NCBI GenBank assembly: GCA_028277795.1
Contig: JANQFP010000232.1
Span: forward strand, 1-37,040
Source of the DNA: Rhodospirillales bacterium
GTDB taxonomy: Bacteria; Pseudomonadota; Alphaproteobacteria; Rhodospirillales; JANQFP01
DNA length: 37,040 nucleotides
Direction of reading: 5' to 3'
A model generated the notes under the pieces. That model ran no database searches. It was not told where the DNA came from and saw only the letters and a list, made by a program, of their open reading frames with translations. A program made the translations under genes and the position numbers. Positions within the stretch are counted from its first letter, which is position 1, and the number at the start of each line of letters is the position of its first letter. Below are positions 1 to 9,215 of the stretch, one piece after another.

Positions 1-114
1 TGCGCCGCGCGATGCGGGGCCATCGGGCAAGCGGCTCGACGCACCCTGTCGGCGGGTCGGCGCCGCCCTCCGGGTCGCGTCCGGGCGGGCGCCCGCGGCG
101 TCGCGGACCTCGAC

Positions 115-130
115 CGTAGCTCAGGCTACG
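115..130. repeat. short perfect inverted repeat
   Basis: CGTAGC and GCTACG are separated by a 4-base TCAG spacer, giving a 6-bp hairpin in very GC-rich sequence before the first gene. There is no T-run, so it is a weak terminator candidate. The surrounding bases 1-283 show no gene I can recognise. One plus-strand frame stays open from the window edge to about base 189, but its composition is arginine/alanine-rich and not convincing. Confidence 0.35.
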
Positions 131-283
131 CTTTTCGGCCCGCTCCTGGCGGGGCGGCCGCCGGGACGCGACGCAGACCGTGGCGGATGTGAGAAATGTG
201 GGTTAGGGGCTCGCGCGGCATATCCCTATTGGCTTGACCCATGCCATCGGCGCGGTACAAGGGCACGGGGGGGGTCGTTCGCG

Positions 284-1102
284 GTGAGCAACCAGGCGGC
301 AAAACGGGCCATCGTCATCACCGGCTGCCAACGCAGCGGCACCACCTTGCTCAATCTGATCCTCGATTCCCACCCCGAGGTGATCGGCGTGGACGAGGAT
401 GAGTTCGATCAGCGCCTCCTGCCGACCTACCTGAACGGCGCCGCGACGGGGCAGGCGGTGTCGTTCAAGCTCCCGGACCAGGCCGGCAATCTGCCTTTCC
501 TCAAGAGCCTTCCGCACATGAAGGCCATCTGGTGCCTGCGCGATCCGCGGGCGGTGGTGGCCTCCATGGTGCGGCTCCACCTCCCCATCAGGGACGGCAC
601 TCGGAAACTGCCGTGGGCAGCGCATCCGCGCGGCGCTCGCCATGCGATCTGGCAGACCCTTTTCCTGGTCGCGGACCGGGTCCAGGCGGACCTGAAGCCC
701 TTCACGCAGTCCTATTTCGACATGGCCGCGAAACCGCCGGAACACCGCAGCCGCACCGAAAACGTCCTCGCCGGCGCCCTGTGTTGGAGGCTGAAGAACG
801 AGCTTCCCGCCGTCTATTCGGCGCACGGGATTCCCTACCAGGTGCTCCGGTACGAGACCCTGATCGGCAATCCCAGGGCGGAGTTGGAGCGCGTCATGCG
901 CTTCGTCGGCGTCGAGTGGCACGGCGACCTGCTGCGGCACGACGAGTTGCACTCGGGTGTGCGGATGGGCGATACCCGCGCCGACCGGCCCATCGATGCC
1001 GATAGCGTGGAGCGCTGGAGGGAGGAACTCGACGCGGATGACTTGGCCCTGATCGCCGACATCTGCGGCACCCGGGCCCGCGCCTTCGGCATCGACCTCT
1101 AG
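284..1102 (+). CDS. sulfotransferase family protein
   Basis: This 272-residue protein is probably a PAPS-dependent sulfotransferase, which moves a sulfuryl group from 3'-phosphoadenylyl sulfate to an acceptor. The N-terminus carries the 5'-phosphosulfate-binding loop: residues about 10-30 read I-T-G-C-Q-R-S-G-T-T-L-L followed by L-D-S-H-P, the family's GxxRSGTT signature. A second conserved stretch near residue 85 (C-L-R-D-P-R-A-V-V-A-S) matches the 3'-phosphate-binding region. The C-terminal third (L-R-Y-E-T-L, then S-V-E-R-W-R-E-E-L) is typical of the Sulfotransfer_3 group. The start is GTG; no in-frame ATG near it fits better. The acceptor cannot be told from sequence. It stands alone, and its stop lies 11 bases before the displaced copy of the uvrD 3' end, so it is the chromosomal left flank of the cassette that follows. 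Confidence 0.82.
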   Translation: MSNQAAKRAIVITGCQRSGTTLLNLILDSHPEVIGVDEDEFDQRLLPTYLNGAATGQAVSFKLPDQAGNLPFLKSLPHMKAIWCLRDPRAVVASMVRLHLPIRDGTRKLPWAAHPRGARHAIWQTLFLVADRVQADLKPFTQSYFDMAAKPPEHRSRTENVLAGALCWRLKNELPAVYSAHGIPYQVLRYETLIGNPRAELERVMRFVGVEWHGDLLRHDELHSGVRMGDTRADRPIDADSVERWREELDADDLALIADICGTRARAFGIDL

Positions 1103-1113
1103 GCGGGGCGGTA

Positions 1114-1180
1114 TCATACAGCCTCGACGAAGCTGTCCATGACCTTCTTGGTGCCCGCCTTGTCGAAGGCGATCTCCAGC
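1114..1180 (-). repeat. displaced copy of the uvrD 3' end (left junction)
   Basis: Bases 1121-1176 are identical to 3182-3237, the last coding bases of uvrD, and the match runs to 1180 with one mismatch. In the uvrD frame on the minus strand it reads ...E-I-A-F-D-K-A-G-T-K-K-V-M-D-S-F-V-E-A-V-stop. The last two codons differ from the intact gene only at third positions (GCT for GCG, GTA for GTG), so the two copies have diverged as coding sequence. Beyond 1180 similarity stops. This is the expected look of an attachment-site remnant left by insertion into the 3' end of uvrD. Confidence 0.85.
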
Positions 1181-1318
1181 CTCCACTTGATCGAGCATTT
1201 GGTCGCGCTATGCTCGCGACGAACAATCTACTTTCGACTGGCAGCGGCGCTGTAACCTACTGCGGAACGCGACTGGTAAGGCGCTATCGCTTTCCTCTTT
1301 CTGAATGTACTCGCAGAT

Positions 1319-2554
1319 ATGCTTAAGTCCTTCCATATAAATGGCTTCAAGTCTCTTCTAAGTCAGGAGGTCAAGCTTCCTTCCTTGGCTGTTCTTTTTG
1401 GACCGAATGCCGCGGGAAAAAGCAATGTCCTTGATGCAATACTCGCGCTATCCAGGATTGGAACTCAACGCACGTTGGCGGACGCGCTTGCCGCCCCGCT
1501 TCGTGGCTATCCGATAGAAGCTTTCTCTTTTCCCGCCGAGGGGTTGAGTGGGCTCCTTGCGGAGAAGGAGGCGAGCTTCGAGTTCGATGCCGATCTCGAT
1601 GATGTTGGTGGAGAGCGTTACCGGTATCGGGTGAAAGTCGCAATTCACCCGGAATCGGGGGCCTTGTCGGTCATAGACGAATTTCTATGCACGCTCGCTC
1701 GAAGAACAGGTGAAACGATGGGTTCGCCCCGAATAGAAACCGAAGGCGATCACGTGCTGATCCGGCCAAGAGCCCGCCCAGGTCGACCACGCCACGAACA
1801 GCTAGGTAACTACGCGGTGCTCTCCGACCCCAGGCTCGGCGGACGTGAGTTTACCGCAATTGAACGTTGTCGTAAGGAATTGTCGGGTTGGCGGATCTAT
1901 TACTTGGATCCTCGAGTGGCTATGCGACAACCGCGCCCGCCATCAGAAGTGAGCGACATCGGTGTCTTAGGCGAGAATATTGCACCTTTCTTATATAGGC
2001 TGAGGTCCGAGAAAGAAAAGAACTTCTTGGCAATAAAAAGGACTTTGAAATCAATAATACCAAGTGTAGATGACTTAAATGTTGATCTAGATAAGAGGAG
2101 AGGTATAGTTGATGTGCTTGTCCGTCAAGATGGGGTAGAGTATTCATCGAGAATTATATCTGAAGGAACTTTGAGGGTTCTTGCTCTTTGTTCTATTGCG
2201 GCAAACCCGTGGAATGGGCGCCTCCTTGCGTTCGAGGAACCAGAGAACGGCGTGCATCCGCGTAGGATCGAACTTGCTGCAAAACTTCTCGCGTCCCTCG
2301 CTGATCGCGACATTCAAACCATAGTGTCAACACACTCCCCTCTATTTTGTACCGCCATCCTAAAGGAGGCCCGCGACACGAAGCGAGACATAGGTCTTCT
2401 GCGGGTCACGAAAGGCCCAGCCGGCACCGAGATTCGGTCCTTCGATCCGGCCGGCCCCCTTTTTACGGATCACGAAATCAGGGACGCTCTCTCGTCGGAC
2501 CGAGAGGATGGTCACTTTGAGAACCTCCTCTTGCGGGGTTTACTCGATGCCTGA
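1319..2554 (+). CDS. AAA family ATPase, OLD/RecF-like
   Basis: This 411-residue ABC-type ATPase resembles the OLD, RecF and AAA_21 group. The N-terminus is the typical beta-hairpin start (F-H-I-N-G-F-K-S-L), followed by Walker A G-P-N-A-A-G-K-S-N at about residues 29-37. An ABC-signature-like S-E-G-T-L-R sits near 285, Walker B L-A-F-E-E-P-E-N-G near 308, and the switch histidine in V-S-T-H-S-P-L near 338. Such ATPases act as sensor or motor subunits paired with a nuclease in OLD, Gabija, PARIS and AbiL-type phage defence. Here the partner is the next gene, which starts 8 bases before this stop. The ATG has no clear Shine-Dalgarno sequence. Codon and base use are far more AT-rich than in the flanking genes (for example 2020-2110), which points to horizontal acquisition. 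The ATPase assignment is firm; the exact defence family is not. Confidence 0.85.
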   Translation: MLKSFHINGFKSLLSQEVKLPSLAVLFGPNAAGKSNVLDAILALSRIGTQRTLADALAAPLRGYPIEAFSFPAEGLSGLLAEKEASFEFDADLDDVGGERYRYRVKVAIHPESGALSVIDEFLCTLARRTGETMGSPRIETEGDHVLIRPRARPGRPRHEQLGNYAVLSDPRLGGREFTAIERCRKELSGWRIYYLDPRVAMRQPRPPSEVSDIGVLGENIAPFLYRLRSEKEKNFLAIKRTLKSIIPSVDDLNVDLDKRRGIVDVLVRQDGVEYSSRIISEGTLRVLALCSIAANPWNGRLLAFEEPENGVHPRRIELAAKLLASLADRDIQTIVSTHSPLFCTAILKEARDTKRDIGLLRVTKGPAGTEIRSFDPAGPLFTDHEIRDALSSDREDGHFENLLLRGLLDA

Positions 2555-3149
2555 GTATGCGCGCGTCGCCCTTTTTGCCGAGGACGTTGCGCATGAAAGG
2601 TTTCTCGTTCCGTTGATTCGTCGACTGGCTCGAGAAGAAGGCAGGACGATACGCCTGGACGATACCTCCGCAAGGGGAGGGCGACCGAAACTAATGAGCG
2701 AGTTCAAGGCATTTCAAAAAGCTGTCTTGTCTACCGATATTGAGCTTCCAGACCTCATCGTATGCGCTACCGATGCCAATTGCTCAACGTTGAACGAGAG
2801 GCGAAACGAAATCTTGAGGTGCACGAACGAGCCCCTGAAGGAGTTCACTGTTGTAGCTTGCCCAGATCCCCACGTCGAACGTTGGTTTTTCGCCGACCAG
2901 AACGCATTTAATACTGTTATTGGGCCGTCTCCCGCAATTCCACAGAAGAAGTGCGAACGCGATTATTACAAAGGACTTCTGAAGAATGCGGCGATCTCCG
3001 CCGGGCACGTTGTCACGCTGGAGGGCCTGGAGTTTGCAGACGATATCGTGGCCGCCATGGATATCTACCGCGCCGGACGCAACGAAACCTCACTCGGTCA
3101 CGCGGTCGGCGATATTCGTGCGGGTCTTCAGCGGCTGACCGGGCGTTGA
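2547..3149 (+). CDS. TOPRIM-like protein, probable nuclease partner of the ATPase
   Basis: This protein has 200 residues from the ATG at 2547, which overlaps the ATPase stop by 8 bases and implies coupled translation. A longer in-frame start at 2508 lies well inside the ATPase gene and is less likely. The pattern fits a degenerate TOPRIM fold: a beta strand ending in acidic residues (F-A-E12-D-V-A-H-E17), a second strand ending L-I-V-C-A-T-D76-A-N78, and a conserved C-P-D-P-H-V-E-R-W-F-F-A-D block at 105-117. That block resembles the P-x-x-E-x-W segment of small proteins paired with AAA_21 ATPases (RloB/AbiLii, DUF4276 and DUF4435-like families). In such pairs this subunit is the effector that cuts nucleic acid. 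I cannot assign it to one named family, and the second position of the usual D-x-D is Asn here, so activity is an inference. Confidence 0.6.
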   Translation: MPEYARVALFAEDVAHERFLVPLIRRLAREEGRTIRLDDTSARGGRPKLMSEFKAFQKAVLSTDIELPDLIVCATDANCSTLNERRNEILRCTNEPLKEFTVVACPDPHVERWFFADQNAFNTVIGPSPAIPQKKCERDYYKGLLKNAAISAGHVVTLEGLEFADDIVAAMDIYRAGRNETSLGHAVGDIRAGLQRLTGR

Positions 3150-3174
3150 CCTGTTCACTCACTCGATTGACGCC

Positions 3175-5436
<2,262 letters not shown>

Positions 5437-5553
5437 GGGACGGGATCACTATACCATGGCGCGGCGGGCCGTCTCCCGCCGCCGATCTTTTCCGGCCCTG
5501 CCCGCGACCCCACATGCTAGGATGACGCCAGGGCAGCGACCCGGGAGGCCGCG

Positions 5554-6624
5554 ATGACCCACGCAATCCTGACCACCCTCCGTCTCCGTCGGACCGCGGC
5601 CGCGGCCGTCCTGGCGGTTCTGGTCGCCGTCATGTCCGGCCCGCTGCGGGCCGAGCGGTCGGCCAGCGAGGGCGAATCGCCCGGCGCCTGGTCGAGCGTT
5701 CCGGCCGGCGACATCCTCGGCGCTGTGGTCGGCGTGCAGGCCCAGATCCGGCCCGACGCCCGCACCGCAAACTCCCTGGGTGTGGAGCGCGAAGGCAGCG
5801 GCGTGGTCATCGATGCCGACGGCCTGGTGCTCACCATCGGCTACCTGATCCTGGAGGCGGAATCGGCGGCCGTCGTCACCCAGGAGGGCGAGACCGTGCC
5901 GGCCGCCATCGTGGCCTACGACTATGACAGCGGGTTCGGCCTCCTGCGGGCGCAGAAACCCCTCGGCATCACGCCTCTGCGCCTCGGCGACTCGTCGCTG
6001 CTCGAGGAGGGCGACCCGGTCATCGTGGTCGGCCGCGAGGGTCCGCAGGCGGCCATCGCCGCCCAGGTGGCCTCGCGGCGCGTGTTCGCCGGCTACTGGG
6101 AGTACCTGCTGGAGGACGCCATCTTCACGGTGCCGCCCCATCCGTCCTTCGGCGGCGCCGCGTTGATCGGCCGCAACGGCCGGCTGCTGGGCATCGGGTC
6201 GCTCTACGTCAACGACGCGCTGCCCGGCCCGTTGCCGGTGCCGGGCAACATGTTCGTGCCCATCGACCTGCTGCGGCCGGTGTTCGCCGACCTGCTGGAG
6301 CACGGGCGGCCGTCCACACCCTCGCACCCCTGGCTCGGGGTCTACACCAGCGAGGCCCACGGCCGGGTGTTCGTCACCCGCACCGCGTCCGGCGGCCCGG
6401 CCGACCAGGCGGGGCTCAAGACCGGCGACATCATCATGGGCGTCGGCGGCAAGCCGGTGAAGACCATGGCCGAGTTCTTCCGCAAGGTGTGGGCGACCGG
6501 CGATCCCGGCGCCGAGGTGACCATCGACCTGCTGCCCGCAGGGGCCGAGAGCCTGGAGCTCAAGCAGATCCGCGTCCGCTCGCGGGACCGCTACGACTGG
6601 CTGAAGTTGCGCCAGGCTCAATAG
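5554..6624 (+). CDS. S1C (DegP-like) trypsin-fold protein with PDZ domain, catalytic triad lost
   Basis: This is a 356-residue exported protein. Residues 1-33 look like a signal peptide, with a basic start, a hydrophobic AVLAVLVAV core and a cut near L-R-A-E. Residues about 60-245 follow the DegP/HtrA trypsin fold and about 255-345 form a PDZ domain (P-W-L-G-V-Y ... A-G-L-K-T-G-D-I-I). Each catalytic residue is replaced: the His position in V-L-T-x-x-H is Y97 (V-L-T-I-G-Y-L-I), the Asp position is G127 (D-S-G-F-G-L-L), and the Ser of G-N-S-G-G is F199 (P-S-F-G-G-A). It is therefore probably a periplasmic non-proteolytic binding or regulatory protein rather than a protease. A good Shine-Dalgarno (GGGAGG) precedes the ATG. 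It is followed by a Sel1-repeat gene on the same strand. Confidence 0.82.
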   Translation: MTHAILTTLRLRRTAAAAVLAVLVAVMSGPLRAERSASEGESPGAWSSVPAGDILGAVVGVQAQIRPDARTANSLGVEREGSGVVIDADGLVLTIGYLILEAESAAVVTQEGETVPAAIVAYDYDSGFGLLRAQKPLGITPLRLGDSSLLEEGDPVIVVGREGPQAAIAAQVASRRVFAGYWEYLLEDAIFTVPPHPSFGGAALIGRNGRLLGIGSLYVNDALPGPLPVPGNMFVPIDLLRPVFADLLEHGRPSTPSHPWLGVYTSEAHGRVFVTRTASGGPADQAGLKTGDIIMGVGGKPVKTMAEFFRKVWATGDPGAEVTIDLLPAGAESLELKQIRVRSRDRYDWLKLRQAQ

Positions 6625-6659
6625 CGATCATTCGCCGCTTCGGGTTGAATCGAACCACG

Positions 6660-6687
6660 ACGATGCTACCATCGTAGCAGCATCGAC
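6660..6687. repeat. nested inverted repeats before the Sel1 gene
   Basis: Several mutually exclusive hairpins overlap here. ACGATG pairs with CATCGT (6660-6665 with 6670-6675), CGATGC with GCATCG across the whole segment, and GCTAC with GTAGC around CATC. There is no T-run, so this looks more like an operator or a leader structure between the DegP-like and Sel1 genes than a terminator. Confidence 0.4.
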
Positions 6688-6701
6688 CGAGGGTGGTTGC
6701 G

Positions 6702-7715
6702 ATGACCCCCAATACCGTTCTTTCAGCCAAATGGTTGGTTCTCGGCGTGGTGCTCTTGGCCGCGTGGGGACTCGGCGCGGCGTCGGCGGCCGATCCGGAG
6801 GATCGGGACATCCCCTATTGGCAACGGCAGATCGAGGGCAAGGGCCCGATGGACCCCGGTGGGTGGCTGTACGACGTCTTCCACGCCATGCAGGCGGGCG
6901 ATTGCGACACCATGCTGCGGCGCATCGGGGACGGCGAGGCCGAAGGCGACAGTGGCGCGTTCACCTATCACGGCCGGCTGCACGAGCTCGGCGGCTGCGC
7001 GCCATTGGACTACGCCAAGGCCGCAGAGTTCTACCATATGGCCGTGGAACGCGACGACGACTACGCACCGCTTCTCCTCGGGGACCTGTACCTGACCGGC
7101 CGCGGTGTCCCGCGCGACGGTGACGCCGCGTGGCATCTGTTCCGCCGTGGCGTCCTGCATCTGGTGGACACGGCGGACGAGGAGCGGGAGAGACGTCTGT
7201 GGTCGATGATGGGCGCTCGCGGTCTGCCGGGGGAGCTCCGGCTGGCCCTGGACTGGATGCGGGAGCTGGAACGAGGCGGCCCGGCCAAGCAGCTTGAAGT
7301 GGCGCTCGGGTTGTGGGAGGGAGATGACGGATTGCCCCGGGACCGCGTGAGCGCCGTGGAGTGGCTGGAGACAGCGGCAGAGGCGGGCCTGCCGCGGGCC
7401 CAGTACGAGCTGGCGAAATGGATCAACATGGGCCGTGCGCCCGAAAAGACGCCCGGCCGGGCCAAACAATGGATGTTCAAGGCCGCGATCGCCGGCCATA
7501 CTCCGGCCCAGATCGATCTGGGCTTGCGGTTCGCTCGGGGTGACGGCGCCCGGCAAGACGACGTGGCTGCCTATGCGTGGTTCCTGAGAGCGCGTTCGGC
7601 CGGGGCCGACGTCTCGGAGCACTTGCCTGCTCTTGAGCAGAGAATGTCCGAGTACAGGATCGAGTGGGCCGAGCGGTTAGCCAAAGAACCTAGTCCGGGC
7701 AGGCTTCACCCCTAA
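6702..7715 (+). CDS. Sel1-repeat (SEL1/TPR-like) exported protein
   Basis: This protein has 337 residues from the ATG at 6702, chosen over an in-frame GTG at 6693 because GAGGG lies about 8 bases before the ATG. The first 30 residues are a signal peptide (W-L-V-L-G-V-V-L-L-A-A-W-G-L-G-A-A-S-A-A-D). The rest holds alpha-helical Sel1-like repeats, for example A-A-E-F-Y-H-M-A-V ... L-L-L-G-D-L-Y-L-T-G-R-G-V near 110-140, A-V-E-W-L-E-T-A-A-E-A-G-L-P-R-A-Q-Y-E-L-A near 225-245, and two more up to A-Y-A-W-F-L-R-A-R-S-A-G-A. Sel1 repeats are protein-protein scaffolds, often in envelope stress or secretion regulation. No partner can be named. Its stop is 3 bases from the stop of the convergent peptidoglycan-binding gene. 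Confidence 0.8.
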   Translation: MTPNTVLSAKWLVLGVVLLAAWGLGAASAADPEDRDIPYWQRQIEGKGPMDPGGWLYDVFHAMQAGDCDTMLRRIGDGEAEGDSGAFTYHGRLHELGGCAPLDYAKAAEFYHMAVERDDDYAPLLLGDLYLTGRGVPRDGDAAWHLFRRGVLHLVDTADEERERRLWSMMGARGLPGELRLALDWMRELERGGPAKQLEVALGLWEGDDGLPRDRVSAVEWLETAAEAGLPRAQYELAKWINMGRAPEKTPGRAKQWMFKAAIAGHTPAQIDLGLRFARGDGARQDDVAAYAWFLRARSAGADVSEHLPALEQRMSEYRIEWAERLAKEPSPGRLHP

Positions 7716-7718
7716 CGT

Positions 7719-9011
7719 TCAGCCCTTGTCCTGGCACTTTAGTTCGTCGTACTCGTTCTTGAGGTCGAGAACCCTCTGCGCGACCTCGTCATAGGCCTGT
7801 TGGGCTTCGTTCTGCCTTTCGATGGCATTCGTGAGCTGCGCGCGCAACTCAGCCAGTTCCAACTCGATCCTGGAAACCTCTACGCCACCTAAGACCGCCC
7901 CTTCCGCAGCGCCGCGGGGCCCGCCAAAGAAAAGGCCACCGAAAGTATTGATTGCCGTGTTTTTTCCGGCCTCGGCCTTTTGCTTCTCGAGTTCCTCGAT
8001 CCGCTTGCTGAGTTCATTGACCTTGTCACGGGCCTGTTGGAGCCGTTCGTCGGCTCTTTTTTCATTGGTTTCTTGGGCCTTGATTGCTTCTCTCAGCCAG
8101 GCGCATCTCCTCTTCCGTTCCTCGTCGTTATCGTCACCGTCGTCGTCATCGTCAGGGGGCTCGTCGGGATCGGGCTTGTCTTCCGGTGGGTCGGACGGAT
8201 CGCCGTCGTCGCCGGGTGGTTCATCGGGCGCGGGGTCGTCGCCCGGCGGATCGGGGGAATCGCCGTCATCTCCGCCATCATCGCCCCCGTCATCCCCGCC
8301 GCCCTCGTCGAGGAGTGCGGCCAGCGTTGGGAAGTCGGTGATCGACAGACGTCTGGCACCACGGTCGCGCAACGTCGCGTCGGTTTCCGAGAGCAGCCGT
8401 GGCAGGCGATCGGGGAGGCGGCCGGCGACCTGCTCGAAGAGGTTGTTCAGGTTGGCGCGGCCCTTCTCGCCGCCTTCGGCGTGAACGTCGGCGATCAGGC
8501 GCGGCACCAGGCCCAGCTCGCTGGTCCGGGCCATGGCGTCCACGGTGCGGGTGTTGGCGGCCACGGCGTCGGCGTCCGGGGCCGCGCGCAGGGGCCGGCC
8601 CAGCCCGGCCGCCCGCGGCCGCTGTCCCGCGGCCGGCGCCAGACGGCGTTCCAGGGCGCTGACGGTAGGGCCGCCGGGGTTGACCACGCCGTCCACCCGG
8701 AGACCGGCCGTCCGCTGGAAGCGCTGGATGGCCTGCTCCAAGCGGACTCCGGGATAGCCGGTGGGCCCGCCGGTCGGTGCCGGGTCCAGATCGCCGGTGG
8801 CGATGAGAATGGCCTCCAGCTTGGCCACGTCGGGACGGCGGTTGACGCTGTCGCGGCCCACCGGGTGGCGCAGACGGAAGTCGTCGGGCGGCGCGCGGCG
8901 ACCGCGGCCGCCCGTCCGTCGCCGGCCCAACGGATCCCGGTCGTCCTGCGCCCTCGAAGACCGAGCCTCCAGCCCCGAGAGCAGGGCATCGAACGAGCTG
9001 CGGCGGGCCAT
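7719..9011 (-). CDS. peptidoglycan-binding-domain protein with acidic linker and coiled coil
   Basis: This protein has 430 residues from the ATG at 9011, which follows a GGAGG-containing site; in-frame codons further upstream cross the promoter. The order is a basic N-terminus (R-R-S-S-F-D-A-L-L-S-G), then a PG_binding_1-like domain at about 55-120 (N-R-R-P-D-V-A-K-L-E ... R-L-E-Q-A-I-Q-R-F-Q-R-T-A-G-L-R-V-D-G). Next is a helical middle, then about 65 residues made almost only of Asp, Gly, Pro, Glu and Ser (around 240-300). Last come a charged coiled coil (about 305-425) interrupted by a glycine-rich G-G-L-F-F-G-G ... A-V-L-G-G segment. There is no signal peptide or membrane segment, which is odd for a wall-binding domain. 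Function is unknown. The glycine-zipper segment could be a membrane insertion or oligomerisation element. Confidence 0.75.
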   Translation of the reverse strand: MARRSSFDALLSGLEARSSRAQDDRDPLGRRRTGGRGRRAPPDDFRLRHPVGRDSVNRRPDVAKLEAILIATGDLDPAPTGGPTGYPGVRLEQAIQRFQRTAGLRVDGVVNPGGPTVSALERRLAPAAGQRPRAAGLGRPLRAAPDADAVAANTRTVDAMARTSELGLVPRLIADVHAEGGEKGRANLNNLFEQVAGRLPDRLPRLLSETDATLRDRGARRLSITDFPTLAALLDEGGGDDGGDDGGDDGDSPDPPGDDPAPDEPPGDDGDPSDPPEDKPDPDEPPDDDDDGDDNDEERKRRCAWLREAIKAQETNEKRADERLQQARDKVNELSKRIEELEKQKAEAGKNTAINTFGGLFFGGPRGAAEGAVLGGVEVSRIELELAELRAQLTNAIERQNEAQQAYDEVAQRVLDLKNEYDELKCQDKG

Positions 9012-9051
9012 CCTTCTTCCTCCCCTTTGCATTTCGATTTTCTGAGAGGAA

Positions 9052-9079
9052 TAAATACCTATTTTAGGCGAATTGTCAA
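9052..9079 (-). promoter_or_regulatory. sigma-70-type promoter of the peptidoglycan-binding gene
   Basis: On the minus strand TTGACA (9074-9079) is followed after 16 bases by TATTTA (9052-9057), about 40 bases before the ATG at 9011. The stretch is AT-rich within GC-rich surroundings. It is the best promoter match in this part of the window. Confidence 0.6.
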
Positions 9080-9215
9080 GAACAAAAACGGAACGCACGT
9101 GAGCAGCAGATCCCGACTGAGCGGCGTGAGGACGCCGCGGCGCCCTCCGCGACCTCCACATTGAAAAACGATTCCATCGAGATTGGGAGGGGCCGTCCCG
9201 GAAAATGCGCGACCC

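Noticed and set aside
1..283. A possible 3' fragment of a gene entering from the left edge
   Set aside because: One frame is open to about base 189, but it has arginine/alanine-rich composition and no motif, so I do not report it as coding.
203..1198. A 331-codon minus-strand frame opposite the sulfotransferase
   Set aside because: Its first part is an out-of-frame reading of the displaced uvrD end and the rest is antisense to the sulfotransferase, which has clear motifs.
1181..3174. A search for an integrase, resolvase or transposase, or clear terminal inverted repeats, inside the uvrD-end cassette
   Set aside because: Only the two defence-like genes are present. The short ATCGAG similarity near both inner ends is too weak to call inverted repeats.
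8130..8310. Trinucleotide-like repeats rich in GTC/GTCATC considered as a microsatellite element
   Set aside because: They encode the acidic Asp/Gly/Pro linker of the peptidoglycan-binding protein and are explained by coding low complexity.
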